A DNA stretch of 64,000 nt from Rhizobium rhizoryzae (lineage in GTDB: Bacteria > Pseudomonadota > Alphaproteobacteria > Rhizobiales > Rhizobiaceae): the NCBI RefSeq assembly GCF_011046895.1, contig NZ_CP049248.1, positions 62,001 through 126,000 of the forward strand. The letters are read 5' to 3'. Position 1 is the stretch's first letter. Each line of letters opens with the position of its first letter. This document shows positions 9,470 to 19,150 of this stretch, piece by piece. The position numbers and the translations under genes were made by a program. A model generated the notes under the pieces. It worked only from the letters and a program-made list of their open reading frames with translations. It did no database searches and had not been told where the DNA came from.

Positions 9470-10885
9470 ATGAAGGCACTGGATATTCTGCGCGGGCTCT
9501 ATGTTCGTAGTCCCCGCTTTGTACAGAATGCGGCAAGGCCTTTTGTTTCACTGGTTCCGACCAAGATGAAATTCGGTCGCAATTACGCCGAATGGCGCCA
9601 GAGGATCGCCAGGGCCGCAAGCGATCCAACCTATTGCGCCGAACAACACCTCGCCGCTCTGCGTGCGCTTCTCGCCAAGGCCCATGCGGGAAGCCCTTTC
9701 TACCAGGCCGAAATCGAGCGTGCCTTTGGAACGTCCTTCAATCCATCAAACATCATGCCTGTCGATCTTCAAAGGCTTCCGGTTCTGACCAAGGCTCGTC
9801 TGAGGGCGGCGGGAGACGATGTTCTGGCCGTGCCCCGTCGACAGGTGGATAGTGCTGAAACCAGTGGCTCCAACAGCGAGCCCAGTTTTCCATTCTACCT
9901 CGACAAGGATCGTAGTCCCCGCGAGATGGCCTTCGTCTATGATGGCTGGTCGCGGATCGGCTTTGACGAAAACACACCACGCGCCAGCTTTCGAGGCTTC
10001 GCACTTCATGACACAAGTCAGATCATGGATTGGGATCCGGCGCTCAAGGAGCTCAAATTTGCCGTCTTTCCTTTGAGTGCGCAGGATGCGTCACTTTATC
10101 TCGATGAGATCGACAGACGAGAGATCCGGTATTTCTATGGTTATCCTTCCGCCATTGAACTGTTTTGCCGCCGCCTTCTCCAGATTGGCCGCAGACCGAA
10201 GTTACCGATCCTGGGGATTTTACCGATCTCCGAACCTCTCCATGATCATCAGCGGAGCTTGATCCGTTCGGTGCTGGGTCCGGTCAAAATCGCTCCTTTC
10301 TACGGTTTGAGCGAAAAGGTTGCCTTCGCCGTAGAGATCGAGGAAGAGGGCGGCATCTATGAGTTCAATCCTCTGTATGGACTGACGGAACTGCTGGACG
10401 ACGACGACCTGCCCGTGACTGAGCCCGGTCGGGAAGGGCGGATCGTAGCAACCGGCTTTCTCTCCACCGGCATGCCCTTCATCCGGTATGATACCCGCGA
10501 TTTTGCCCGGTTGGTTCAACTGCCCGGGCCTGAAAACGGTTACAGGTTACGCATCGGTGGCCTTGCCCCGCGCCGCAAGCCGGGCTTTCTGATTACATCA
10601 GAGGGAAACCGGATTGTCGCGACTGACTTCTCGCCGGAAGATACAGAATTCTTCAAAGGCATCAGGGAATATCAGTTTTATCAGGACAAACCGGGCATTG
10701 TCGTGATGCGCTATATATTGGATGAAAACGGCTCTGATGCGGATGTACGTCGCATGACGGACTATTTCGTTGCGAAGGCGCGTCACACACTTTCATTCGA
10801 GTCCGAGCAGGTCACGCAGATTGCAAGCGGTCGAGGCGGCAAACGCGCCTTCATTGATCAGCGCCTCGATCTGGAACTCTATTGA
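9470..10885 (+). CDS. CapK/phenylacetate-CoA-ligase-like adenylate-forming enzyme
   Basis: A 471-residue member of the ANL superfamily branch that includes CapK and coenzyme F390 synthetase. Visible motifs are the glycine/serine-rich phosphate loop SAETSGSNSEPSFPF (about residue 125), FYGLSEK for adenine binding, and RYDTRDFARL, the position of the ribose-binding Asp. The enzyme would activate a carboxylic acid with ATP. In capsule clusters such proteins are thought to serve non-sugar decoration of the polymer. ATG 9470 was preferred over TTG 9464 because AAGGA lies 7 bases upstream. Its last codons overlap the convergent GH5 gene. Confidence 0.8.
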   Translation: MKALDILRGLYVRSPRFVQNAARPFVSLVPTKMKFGRNYAEWRQRIARAASDPTYCAEQHLAALRALLAKAHAGSPFYQAEIERAFGTSFNPSNIMPVDLQRLPVLTKARLRAAGDDVLAVPRRQVDSAETSGSNSEPSFPFYLDKDRSPREMAFVYDGWSRIGFDENTPRASFRGFALHDTSQIMDWDPALKELKFAVFPLSAQDASLYLDEIDRREIRYFYGYPSAIELFCRRLLQIGRRPKLPILGILPISEPLHDHQRSLIRSVLGPVKIAPFYGLSEKVAFAVEIEEEGGIYEFNPLYGLTELLDDDDLPVTEPGREGRIVATGFLSTGMPFIRYDTRDFARLVQLPGPENGYRLRIGGLAPRRKPGFLITSEGNRIVATDFSPEDTEFFKGIREYQFYQDKPGIVVMRYILDENGSDADVRRMTDYFVAKARHTLSFESEQVTQIASGRGGKRAFIDQRLDLELY

Positions 10886-12135
10886 GGCACTGAAAGACCA
10901 AGAGCCTGTAGCATCGGCTTGTCCGGGACAGCCGGGCCTCTTGGTTCTATGACGGACATTCCGTGCGGATTGGAATACTCCCAGACCGACCAAGGTATTC
11001 CATGGCCTTCAGCGATCTGGCGAACGGTCTGCAGATAGGCAAGCCGGTCCGCGTCATAGGCACCTGAGCGACCGTCTGTAGACATCCGCATGACGCCGAA
11101 CTCACCCATGAAAAGCCGCTGCGGCGGGATGTTGTATCGTTTTGCCCAGTCAACGGCCTCACCAATGCGGGCCTTCAAGGTTGCGGCGTTCGAGCCCTCT
11201 TTGAAGTACTCGTTTATCTCAGACTTGAGGCGGGCAATATTGGCTGCCTGCTGGAGGCTGTTCAGGCCCTCTGCCAGCATGTGAACGCGCAATCCCTCGA
11301 TCACGGTTTCGGGCGAGCCGGTATTGGCCGGCCAGGGGAAGCCGGAAAAGAAGCCGTTGGTCCAATCGGCCTTCTGGTGCGTGAAGCTGTGCGGCTCATA
11401 CATATGAAAGCTGTAATAGATGTTCTCGTCGTCGAAATTCGGATCGAGATTGGTGAGCCCGGTAATGCTACCGCCACAGGCTCCAGTGACAATGATGGTC
11501 ATCCGACGATCGATCTCACGGATGTCTGCGACCGTAGACGCCATGATCCGCTGCCAGTCATCCGTGCCACTGGCATCGCAAGGGTAATAGGCGGGCTCAT
11601 TATAGGGTTCGAAGGCAACTTTATCGGCTCCATGCCTGGCCAGCATGGTGGCGACGGCCTTGACCATGGAACGGTAGCGGGCAACGCCTTCGCTGTCGGC
11701 GCCATTATAGAGAATATCCATGTCATAGGCGGGCACCTGACTGACACCATGAAGATTAAAGACCACCTTCAGGCCAACCTTGGTCAGGCGATCTATGGCA
11801 CGGCTAAGGACATCAAGAGCCTGCTGGCGACGTTGGCCTTCACTGTCGAGCAAAGGGCCTGGATCGACGGTCAATCGCACAAAGTCGAAGCCTAGCAGGT
11901 AGATTTTTTTAAATGGATCGCCCTTCGGCCAGTCGCTGAGCGGGCGCTCGCCGGACTGCCATTCTTCAACGCTGCGATACGGTGGCCAGCGATAGGTTTT
12001 GTCTTTCGTGAGAGGGGACCAGTTCAGCCAATCATGCAGGCCAACGCCCCGGTGAAGGGCTATTGGTTGGGCAACAGAAGGAACGGCAACAAGTGGTAGT
12101 GTGAGTAGCAGCAAGGAAAAAATAATCCGGCGCAT
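10879..12135 (-). CDS. secreted glycoside hydrolase family 5 (cellulase-like)
   Basis: A 418-residue exported protein with a clear signal peptide (MRRIIFSLLLLTLPLVAVPSVAQ, cleavage after A-x-A/Q). The mature part has the GH5 TIM-barrel signs: a strand with VVFNLHG, the acid/base in FEPYNEPAYY (NEP motif), IVTGACGG, YYSFHMYEPHSFTHQ, and the nucleophile in MGEFGVMR near the C-terminus. It probably cleaves beta-1,4-linked glucan or a related polymer in the periplasm or outside. It resembles cellulases found in rhizobial cellulose or capsule loci (CelC/BcsZ-like role), but here it lies inside a heteropolysaccharide cluster. It overlaps the 3' end of the CapK-like gene by 7 bases. Confidence 0.88.
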   Translation of the reverse strand: MRRIIFSLLLLTLPLVAVPSVAQPIALHRGVGLHDWLNWSPLTKDKTYRWPPYRSVEEWQSGERPLSDWPKGDPFKKIYLLGFDFVRLTVDPGPLLDSEGQRRQQALDVLSRAIDRLTKVGLKVVFNLHGVSQVPAYDMDILYNGADSEGVARYRSMVKAVATMLARHGADKVAFEPYNEPAYYPCDASGTDDWQRIMASTVADIREIDRRMTIIVTGACGGSITGLTNLDPNFDDENIYYSFHMYEPHSFTHQKADWTNGFFSGFPWPANTGSPETVIEGLRVHMLAEGLNSLQQAANIARLKSEINEYFKEGSNAATLKARIGEAVDWAKRYNIPPQRLFMGEFGVMRMSTDGRSGAYDADRLAYLQTVRQIAEGHGIPWSVWEYSNPHGMSVIEPRGPAVPDKPMLQALGLSVPQ

Positions 12136-12443
12136 TATCTATTCACCCACTTGTAGAAGATAAAATGCAGATGTTCTGGCATATATTGCAGCATAATACG
12201 AATGAAACTGCATTTCCTAAATTTTAAATTCAGAATTTCGATTTAAATTTTAATCAATTATCAAGCGTTAACCTCTTTGCCCGGTGTTATTCCCTACATG
12301 TTACGTTACGCTCGAATTCCTCGTATATTCAATATATCTGAAGTGAGCAATGCTGGCACAGATATTGCGGGCGGTGAGGCGATATTCAGGAGCGATCTTT
12401 CTTCACCAAAGAGGCTTGGGCACAGGCAGGCCAAGGAGACGGT
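12136..12443. other. divergent intergenic region, AT-rich
   Basis: 308 bases between the GH5 gene (minus) and the hydroxylase gene (plus). It is markedly AT-rich around 12160-12270, as expected for divergent promoters. An AAGGAG ribosome site lies at its end, 5 bases before ATG 12444. I see no RNA gene, repeat or convincing small reading frame. Confidence 0.5.
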
Positions 12444-13457
12444 ATGCTTTCGGATTTCGTGACAATGGTCGCGGCGCGAATTGCCAGGGTCGATCTCATG
12501 ACGCCCGGTATCATTCTCGTTACAGCGCTTATCTGCGCTTTGATTGCCTATTGGAAAGTGGTCGAACACAAGTCGCTGCGTGGTTTTTTTGATTTTGCCT
12601 TTCCGCATGAGATTATGACGCATCCATCGGCACGGGCCGATGTTCTGTTCTGGATTACCAAGAAGCTGGCCATGCCGTTTCTGGCAATTCCTGCAGGCAT
12701 TACCTTTGTCACTTTGATGGGCTATGCGACCAATCAGGTTGTTGGCGGACTGTTCGGGATCGAAGCGCCTTTGGTCGACGGCCCAGCAGGTCCCGTTACC
12801 ATCCTGCTGTTCACCGTCACCATGCTGCTTGCCTATGATATTTCCTATTACAGCTATCATTATGTGCAGCACAAAGTGCCGTTCATGTGGGAACTGCATA
12901 AGGTTCACCATTCTGCCGAAGTCATGGTGGGGATTACCAAGGATCGGGTACATCCGTTGGATGATCTCATCAATCGGGCCTGGGATGGGGTGATCGCCGG
13001 CTTCTTCTTTGGCCTGTGGACACTTGTCGCGCTGAACCCGGTCGAAGTGACGATATTCGGGATCAATGTCTATCTGATCCGCAACATCCTGATGATGGAT
13101 TTTGTGCGTCATACGCACTTCAAGATTTCCTTCGGGCCATTGAACAACATCATCCTCTGTCCCCACTGGCATCAATTGCACCACAGCGTCGACCCACGGC
13201 ACTATGACAAGAATTTCGGTTTGCTCTTTTCCTTCTGGGACCGACTTTTCGGAACGCTTTTCGTTCCAAAGCCGGATGAGGATTTCAAATTCGGTCTGAT
13301 GGACCGGGATGTCCGCGATTATCAGTCCCTGCAGGGGCTTTGGATCCTTCCGTTGAAAAAAATGACCAGGCAGCTGATGAAATTATCCCGCCGGACTATA
13401 GGCCGCTTTTCAAAGAAAGCGGATGAAGCACCAGCTGAACCGCAGCAAGGCGGATAG
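12444..13457 (+). CDS. sterol desaturase / fatty acid hydroxylase family membrane protein
   Basis: A 337-residue membrane-bound di-iron enzyme family member. There are four or five hydrophobic segments in the first 150 residues, followed by the histidine clusters that bind two irons: HYVQHK, HKVHHSAE, FVRHTHF and HWHQLHHS. The family hydroxylates or desaturates lipid chains at the membrane. ATG 12444 has AAGGAG 5 bases upstream. The next gene begins 2 bases after its stop, so the two are translationally linked. Lipid or lipid-carrier modification linked to the polysaccharide is inferred. The substrate is unknown. Confidence 0.88.
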   Translation: MLSDFVTMVAARIARVDLMTPGIILVTALICALIAYWKVVEHKSLRGFFDFAFPHEIMTHPSARADVLFWITKKLAMPFLAIPAGITFVTLMGYATNQVVGGLFGIEAPLVDGPAGPVTILLFTVTMLLAYDISYYSYHYVQHKVPFMWELHKVHHSAEVMVGITKDRVHPLDDLINRAWDGVIAGFFFGLWTLVALNPVEVTIFGINVYLIRNILMMDFVRHTHFKISFGPLNNIILCPHWHQLHHSVDPRHYDKNFGLLFSFWDRLFGTLFVPKPDEDFKFGLMDRDVRDYQSLQGLWILPLKKMTRQLMKLSRRTIGRFSKKADEAPAEPQQGG

Positions 13458-13459
13458 GA

Positions 13460-14602
13460 ATGGGAATTGCAGTTTCAGGTACGGAACGGACTTTGACGCG
13501 GGCCGAAATCGTGGTGACCACAGAGCGCCTTCAGGCGGTCGCTTCTGATTGGCGACTGCTTTGGCAAGCTCAAAGAGGCTCCATCTTTCAGAGCCATGAA
13601 TGGATTTCTGCCTGGTGGGACAATTTCGACGATCAGCGCCATCACCGGTTGCGGATTGGGCTACTGTGGAGAGAAGAGCGGCTGATTGCAGTTCTGCCCC
13701 TGGCGATCTGTCATCGAAAGGGTTTCCGTTTTCTGGAGTGGGCCGCGATCGTCCATAGTGACTATGGCGGTGCCCTGAAAGCCGCGGACTGTTCCTTGTC
13801 GGAACTGCGCGATCTCTGGAATGAGATCGCAGCAAGCGGTGGCTTTGACATTTTTTCCATAACGCGCATCGTGCCAAACAGCGATGCCGCGCGCCTGTTC
13901 GATGGTGTGGCATTAAGTGAAACGCATGCGACGCGAGGCGAAAGACCGGAAGTCAGCTACCGCGTCGGAAACGGCGATGGCGATGGGACCACATGGTATA
14001 ACAGTCTCTCAAAGAAGATGCGCAAAACCTACCGCCACGGCTATAACGTCCTGGAGCGGTCCGGCAATCTGCAGTTCCGGCGGCTGGCAGAGGATGAACC
14101 GCTGCAACCCGTTCTTGAGCGCCTTGCCGATCTGAAACAGCGTTCCCTGCAAAGTCGCGGACTTTCCTCCCAGCTTTTTTCCGCGGACATGCGCTTGCTG
14201 ACAGCTTTCGTCGATGTCATCCGAAAGCTCAGCAAGCTGCATATCTTCGTGTTGGAATTGGATGGTTCCATTGCGGCCATCTCGGTAAATTTCGAAGAAC
14301 ACGGCACTATGATGTGTTGGGTTACCACCTTTGATGCGGGGATTACCCAGACATCGCCCGGGCTGCTCCTGATGATCGATTATATCAAATGGTCGTTCGA
14401 TCAGGGTTTGGTTTGCGTGGATTTCCTGAGTGGTGGCGAGGCATTCAAGAACCGCTTTGCCACGCACTCTGTGGTGCTTGAATCCCTGACCGGTCCTCGA
14501 AACCTCAAAGGTGCCCTGGGCCTGAGGGCGTACAAGCTGCGTGGAAAATTCGTGGCTCTCAGATCATCAGGTTTTGCAAAGACGCAGAGTGACGAGGAGT
14601 AA
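13460..14602 (+). CDS. GNAT-fold acetyltransferase, CelD/BcsL type
   Basis: A 380-residue protein of the CelD/BcsL family, two GNAT-like folds in tandem. Signs are FQSHEWISAWWDNF near residue 45 (the usual FQSpeW-W motif), RLADLKQRS and the C-terminal GNAT core LVCVDFLSGGEAFKNRFA. Proteins of this family occur in rhizobial cellulose and polysaccharide loci and are thought to acetylate sugars or peptidyl groups. It follows the hydroxylase with a 2-base gap, suggesting one transcript. The acyl donor and acceptor cannot be read from sequence. Confidence 0.82.
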   Translation: MGIAVSGTERTLTRAEIVVTTERLQAVASDWRLLWQAQRGSIFQSHEWISAWWDNFDDQRHHRLRIGLLWREERLIAVLPLAICHRKGFRFLEWAAIVHSDYGGALKAADCSLSELRDLWNEIAASGGFDIFSITRIVPNSDAARLFDGVALSETHATRGERPEVSYRVGNGDGDGTTWYNSLSKKMRKTYRHGYNVLERSGNLQFRRLAEDEPLQPVLERLADLKQRSLQSRGLSSQLFSADMRLLTAFVDVIRKLSKLHIFVLELDGSIAAISVNFEEHGTMMCWVTTFDAGITQTSPGLLLMIDYIKWSFDQGLVCVDFLSGGEAFKNRFATHSVVLESLTGPRNLKGALGLRAYKLRGKFVALRSSGFAKTQSDEE

Positions 14603-14713
14603 TTTCAAAGGTCGAACTCCGCTCTAGCCACATCATACGCACCAGCTTTACCCCAGCCTGCTGTGTCATCACCCCCTATCTGCATTGAGATGCGAAGGTA
14701 ATGGGGGTCGGAT

Positions 14714-15841
14714 TTGAGCAGGGTGCTTGTTGTTGGGGCCGGTTTTGCCGGAGCCGTCTATGCCAGGGAACTGGCCGAAGCCGGATATGAGGTGGAGGTT
14801 ATCGACAAGCGATCGCATATCGCGGGCAATTGCTATGACTATGTCCATTCCAGCGGTGTGCGGATCCATCACTATGGCCCCCATCTGTTTCACACTTCCA
14901 ACATGCGCGTCGTGGAATGGCTGAACACGTTTACCGACTGGGTGCCTTATGACCATTGCGTCGTCGCTCGTCTGCCAGATGGGCGACTGGTGCCTGCGCC
15001 TGTCAATCTCGATACCGTCAATGCTGTCTTCGGTACGCAGTTGGAAACGCCACAGGAGGTTGCGGATTTCCTGTCGACCCGCGTCATTGCGCGCGACCCC
15101 ATCACCAGCGCTGAGGATCATCTCTATTCGAAGATCGGACCGGATCTGACAGATCTCTTCTTCCGCCCCTATACGCAGAAGATGTGGGAGCTCGATCTCA
15201 GCGAAGTGGATGCATCGGTTGTGCAGCGCTTGCAAATTCGAACCGATCGCGAAAATCGTTACTTTCCGTCAGACACGTTCCAGGCCATGCCAAAGGACGG
15301 ATACACGAAGATCTTCGAGCGGATTTTCGACCATTCGAAGATTTCTGTGCGCCTGAATACGGAATTCAGCGCGAGCATGCTGGCGGACTATGATGCCTGC
15401 TTCAACAGCATGCCGATCGATGAATTCTTCGGCTACGAATTTGGAGAACTTCCCTACCGCTCGATCCGCTTTCATCTGACGGAAGTCCCGAAAGCGGATG
15501 CGCCTGAGCATGTCGTCATCAATTATACCGACACGTCTCCCTATACCCGCGAGACCTGGTGGCATCGGATCCCTGCGCACCTCGTCTCGGATACGGGCAC
15601 GGTGTTGCGAACTGTGGAAGAGCCTTGCGATTACAAGGACAATCACCTGGAGCGCTATTATCCGGTCAAGACGAGCGATGGCCGTTTCGAGAAGATCTAC
15701 AAACTCTATCAGGAAAAAGCGGCTGCCAACGACCGGCTGGTCTTCATCGGCCGATGTGGCACCTACCAGTATCTGGACATGCACCAGGTCATCAACCAGT
15801 CGCTGACCCACGTCGGGAAGTGGATCCAAGATCACCGATGA
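14714..15841 (+). CDS. glf: UDP-galactopyranose mutase
   Basis: A 375-residue flavoenzyme that converts UDP-galactopyranose to UDP-galactofuranose. The N-terminus is the FAD Rossmann motif LVVGAGFAGAVYARELAEAG followed by VIDKRSHIAGNCYDY. Downstream are HHYGPHLFHTSN, PYTQKMWELD and the C-terminal FIGRCGTYQYLDMHQVINQSL, all typical of Glf. An in-frame stop 15 bases before residue 1 limits the start, so TTG 14714 is likely, with GGGGGTC about 5 bases before it. GTG 14723 is possible. Its presence suggests that the polymer made by this locus contains galactofuranose. Confidence 0.95.
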   Translation: MSRVLVVGAGFAGAVYARELAEAGYEVEVIDKRSHIAGNCYDYVHSSGVRIHHYGPHLFHTSNMRVVEWLNTFTDWVPYDHCVVARLPDGRLVPAPVNLDTVNAVFGTQLETPQEVADFLSTRVIARDPITSAEDHLYSKIGPDLTDLFFRPYTQKMWELDLSEVDASVVQRLQIRTDRENRYFPSDTFQAMPKDGYTKIFERIFDHSKISVRLNTEFSASMLADYDACFNSMPIDEFFGYEFGELPYRSIRFHLTEVPKADAPEHVVINYTDTSPYTRETWWHRIPAHLVSDTGTVLRTVEEPCDYKDNHLERYYPVKTSDGRFEKIYKLYQEKAAANDRLVFIGRCGTYQYLDMHQVINQSLTHVGKWIQDHR

Positions 15842-15849
15842 ACAACGAA

Positions 15850-15880
15850 AAAGGCCATCCCGGTTTCCGGGATGGCCTTT
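15850..15880. terminator. bidirectional terminator hairpin
   Basis: A perfect 14-bp stem (AAAGGCCATCCCGG and its complement) with a TTT loop sits between the convergent ends of glf and the protease gene. A-rich and T-rich flanks suit termination in both directions. Confidence 0.85.
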
Positions 15881-15902
15881 ATTATGAGGTATAGCTTATC
15901 TA

Positions 15903-18623
15903 TCAGGCTGCGAGTTCGAGGCCGAAGAAGTCGGATGCTGTCAGGTTCTTCTGGCCCGTCAGCACCACCTGGAATTCCACAGTGTTTGCATCGCCATCGG
16001 CATCGCCGAAGATACGGGTGTTGCCGCTGACGAAGTCAAAGGCCAGGCCATTGGCCTGGGCCGTAGATGTCTGGCCAAGGAATCGGAACTCCTGGTTGCC
16101 AGCCACTTTCAGGTTGGCGTCGATGAGGCGCAGATCGATCTTGTCGGTTCCAACCACGAAATCGGTGATTGTGTCGGTCGCCTGGGCGGTCGATTCATTG
16201 ACATTTCCGTACATGAAGACGTCGGCGCCGCCATTGCCCGTCAATGTGTCGGCCCCGCCATTGCCACGCAGAACATTGCCGACATCATTCCCGATCAGGG
16301 TGTCGTTGCCAGCACCACCGAAGGCGTTTTCGATCTGGACGCCCGCCGCGATGACGAAGCTTCCGCCCGCAATGGTCGAGGTCTGGCCCGCATTGAGGTT
16401 GATCGTGACTGCCGAGCTGACAGCCGCTGCATCAATGAGATCGGTTCCGGATGCATCGTTGACCGTCTTGGATCCAGTGAAGGAGTCCGCCAGCACATAA
16501 TGGTTGTCGGAGGTCACGTCCGAACCCCAGGCGCGAACGGTCAATTCCTTGAACTCCGCAACCGTGCCGGTGTTCTTGTCGATCAGCTGCAGCGTCCAGG
16601 TGCCTGCGCTCTGTTCGCCGAAGAAGGCGGTCGCGCCGATCTGGAATGTGCCGGGCCAGACGGCAGAGGCGGCATCCTTGCCGACCATCGGTTCATCGAA
16701 CAGCGTGATCGTTGTGCCGTTTGGCGAAGTGATGACAGCTTTCAGATCATTGGATGTTGCCGTGGTCAGGTTGAGGTCGAACTCCATGCGCTCGATGATG
16801 ACGTTCTTGGTGAGGTTTGCCGTCACCGTCGTGCCTGTACCGCTGATCGTCGCGGCTGCAGAACCGCTCTTTGCCTCGGAGCTCACCCAGTTCGTTGCAG
16901 TCTTCGCGGCGTCCGTCCAGGAGGCCGCCAGGCGAACGGCTGCGCTAACGTCGATCAAGCCAAAGCCGACATCACGAGAGAACTGCATGCCGCCGAAGTT
17001 CAGCCCATCGCCCTTCGTCGTGATATAGTTGTTGGTCGTTCCAACAGCGCGGGCCGTCAGCGCCAGGATGTTGGCAACATCGCGGAAGCCGAGAAGCGGG
17101 TTTGCCTGCAGCATGAGGGCGGCGGCGGCTCCGACCATGGGGCCGGAATAGGAGGTACCGATATTCTGGAAGGAATAATCGCCATTGGCAGCATCGGTCT
17201 TGTTGTAGCCCAATGTCGAACCGGTGATGTCGGCAGAGGTAATGCCAAAGCCCGTATTGATGGACTGGTCCTTGCTATCGGGGTTTTCACCACCGAAGGA
17301 GGAAACGAGAACGGAAGCGCCGGGCGTGGAATAGCTGGCCTTGTTGCCGAACTCATTCATGGCACCGGCGGTGATGATGTACTTGTTGTTGGTGGAGCCG
17401 GTCATGGCCGTATCAGCCTTGGCGGGTCCTTCGTTACCTGCCGAAACCTCGACCACAGTTCCAAGGCCGCCACGACCCTGCTGGCCTGCCTTTTCGACGG
17501 CAGCCAGGTAACTTCTGTCTGCCTGATTTGGCGATTGCGACCAGAAATTTTCGGAAAAGGCCGGATCCAGACCGTAGGAGTTGACGGAGACATCGACCTT
17601 CGCAACATCTGTCATATAGTTGTACAGGGCGGGTACATCGACACTGCTGCCCTTGCTGACCGCAAGGCTGGAGACGAGATTTGCATTGGGGGCCATGCCC
17701 ACCATGCCCTTGCCATCAAGCGCCATCGCAACGATGGAGCCAACCACCGTTCCGTGTTCGTTGGCGTCGGCATCGGGAGCATAGCCACCATTTCCTGTGG
17801 TGTAGGCATTGGCGCCGGTCACCTTGGTGGCGGAGTTGAAGGTGAGATCCTTCAACAGGATGCCCTGGAATTCGGAATGGTTGATGTCGATACCGTCATC
17901 GTTGATCGCAACGCGAATGCCCTTGCCGGTATACCCGCTTGCCCAGGCACCCGCGATATTGACGTCGAGGCCCGCGGAAGCGCCGCGATCGCCATTGTTC
18001 TTCAGGTACCACTGCGACTTGAACAGCGGATCAGAAATGCTGTTGACGTTGACGCCGGTCAGGGCTTCCTGCGTGAAGGATTGGCCAAGCAATGTCGGGA
18101 CAGGCGCTGCCGGTGCTGGGAGAGAAGCCACCGCAGTATCTGCACCAGCCTGCGTAGGCACGGTGCTGGCCTGATCTGTGATGCTTACCAGAAAGTTACG
18201 GCCAATCGCTATAGCCGCCGAGCCATTGTAGGCTTGGATTTCCGGGGTGGTATCGAGGGCCGCAGTGAATAGATTAGCAGCCTGGATCTTATTGTTGACC
18301 GTCGTCAGATCTACGTTACGAGCTCCATCCAGAATAGCGATCGCAATATTCTTGATGTTGAACGTTCCATTCGTCAGGCCATCAACAAAGAATTTCAAGC
18401 CATCCGCTTCGGCATCACGATTGAAAAGCGATCTATATATTGAATTGACGATCTGACTGTTTGTCTGACCTGCAAAACGTTGCTGATACTCTGGAGTAGA
18501 GGCAAGATCGCCAATGGCAGTCAGATCGACACCATTTTTTGTCACGCCGTTGAAGTAAGAAAGACCTGTTGGATCGGCCGGACGGCCGAACAGCGCAACA
18601 TAAATCCCTTGAATGGTAGCCAT
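15903..18623 (-). CDS. subtilisin-like (S8) protease with DUF4214, P-domain and RTX repeats
   Basis: A 906-residue exported protease. Residues 1-170 are a DUF4214-type module (ALFGRPADPTGLSYF). Residues about 205-560 are the S8 catalytic domain with Asp242 (INDDGID), His290 (NEHGTVVG), oxyanion Asn397 (SAGNEG) and Ser491 (GTSYSGP). A proprotein-convertase P-domain follows (about 590-700, MEFDLNLTTATSNDLK, TWTLQLIDKNTG). After it come two or three RTX nonapeptides (GGAGNDTLIGND, GNGGADTLTGNGG) and a C-terminal tail ending DFFGLELAA. With no N-terminal signal peptide and an RTX end, type I secretion is expected. The N-terminal module is shared with the protein at 19879. Confidence 0.92.
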   Translation of the reverse strand: MATIQGIYVALFGRPADPTGLSYFNGVTKNGVDLTAIGDLASTPEYQQRFAGQTNSQIVNSIYRSLFNRDAEADGLKFFVDGLTNGTFNIKNIAIAILDGARNVDLTTVNNKIQAANLFTAALDTTPEIQAYNGSAAIAIGRNFLVSITDQASTVPTQAGADTAVASLPAPAAPVPTLLGQSFTQEALTGVNVNSISDPLFKSQWYLKNNGDRGASAGLDVNIAGAWASGYTGKGIRVAINDDGIDINHSEFQGILLKDLTFNSATKVTGANAYTTGNGGYAPDADANEHGTVVGSIVAMALDGKGMVGMAPNANLVSSLAVSKGSSVDVPALYNYMTDVAKVDVSVNSYGLDPAFSENFWSQSPNQADRSYLAAVEKAGQQGRGGLGTVVEVSAGNEGPAKADTAMTGSTNNKYIITAGAMNEFGNKASYSTPGASVLVSSFGGENPDSKDQSINTGFGITSADITGSTLGYNKTDAANGDYSFQNIGTSYSGPMVGAAAALMLQANPLLGFRDVANILALTARAVGTTNNYITTKGDGLNFGGMQFSRDVGFGLIDVSAAVRLAASWTDAAKTATNWVSSEAKSGSAAATISGTGTTVTANLTKNVIIERMEFDLNLTTATSNDLKAVITSPNGTTITLFDEPMVGKDAASAVWPGTFQIGATAFFGEQSAGTWTLQLIDKNTGTVAEFKELTVRAWGSDVTSDNHYVLADSFTGSKTVNDASGTDLIDAAAVSSAVTINLNAGQTSTIAGGSFVIAAGVQIENAFGGAGNDTLIGNDVGNVLRGNGGADTLTGNGGADVFMYGNVNESTAQATDTITDFVVGTDKIDLRLIDANLKVAGNQEFRFLGQTSTAQANGLAFDFVSGNTRIFGDADGDANTVEFQVVLTGQKNLTASDFFGLELAA

Positions 18624-18762
18624 GAAATCCCTCGGAAATAGCCCTTAATCTAGAGGGGTATTTCGAGGCATTTGTTTCGTCAACGAGAAAAACATCAACA
18701 GGTATTGAGAGACAATCAGATTTTGTTTCGGAACCTGACAGTCACAAGATGAATATCTGTCA

Positions 18763-19149
18763 TTATTTGCTTTGGATGATCTGAGCTGCGCGAAAGCCAC
18801 CCTTCCTCTGCGGGTTTGGGCGCTTTCGGTTCAGATAAATGCCGGTGCGATCTTCGGCATTCAAAACGGATGCATTGGTCACGAACAGGCGCACGGCAAG
18901 CTGATTCACGGAAAGCCCTTCGGCTTTTGCCTCACTCAAAACTTTATGCCAGTCGATACCCGTACCAGGAGCGTGGGTGGCCGGATAGACGCGCTGACGA
19001 TTGAGTTTTAGGCCGGTGCGGTTTTCCATGCGCCGAACAGCGCTGGGGCTCACGCCAAGCCTCTTGCAGAATTCGCCGATCGTGAGCCCCTGCTCAACAG
19101 CCGTTGCCAGTGTCACAGTCCAATCTACAGAATGCTCGACCGCGTCCAT
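18763..19149 (-). CDS. double helix-turn-helix-like small protein
   Basis: A 128-residue protein built from two copies of one unit of about 45 residues. Each copy contains W-x-x-x-L, then G-L-T/S-I/V-x-E/Q-F/L, R-L-x-V-S/T, E-N/D-R-T-G and L-N-R-Q/K-R. The pattern (GLTIGEFCKRLGVSPSAVRRME) is that of a DNA-binding helix-turn-helix. It starts right after the stop of the XRE gene, so the two are co-transcribed. It probably acts as a DNA-binding partner of that regulator, perhaps controlling the flanking exported proteins. I do not recognise a named family. Confidence 0.7.
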   Translation of the reverse strand: MDAVEHSVDWTVTLATAVEQGLTIGEFCKRLGVSPSAVRRMENRTGLKLNRQRVYPATHAPGTGIDWHKVLSEAKAEGLSVNQLAVRLFVTNASVLNAEDRTGIYLNRKRPNPQRKGGFRAAQIIQSK

Positions 19150-19150
19150 A

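Noticed and set aside
16500..18272. Open frame of about 590 codons on the plus strand inside the S8 protease gene
   Set aside because: Low-complexity Gly/Arg/Ala sequence with no motif, opposite a gene with a complete catalytic triad.
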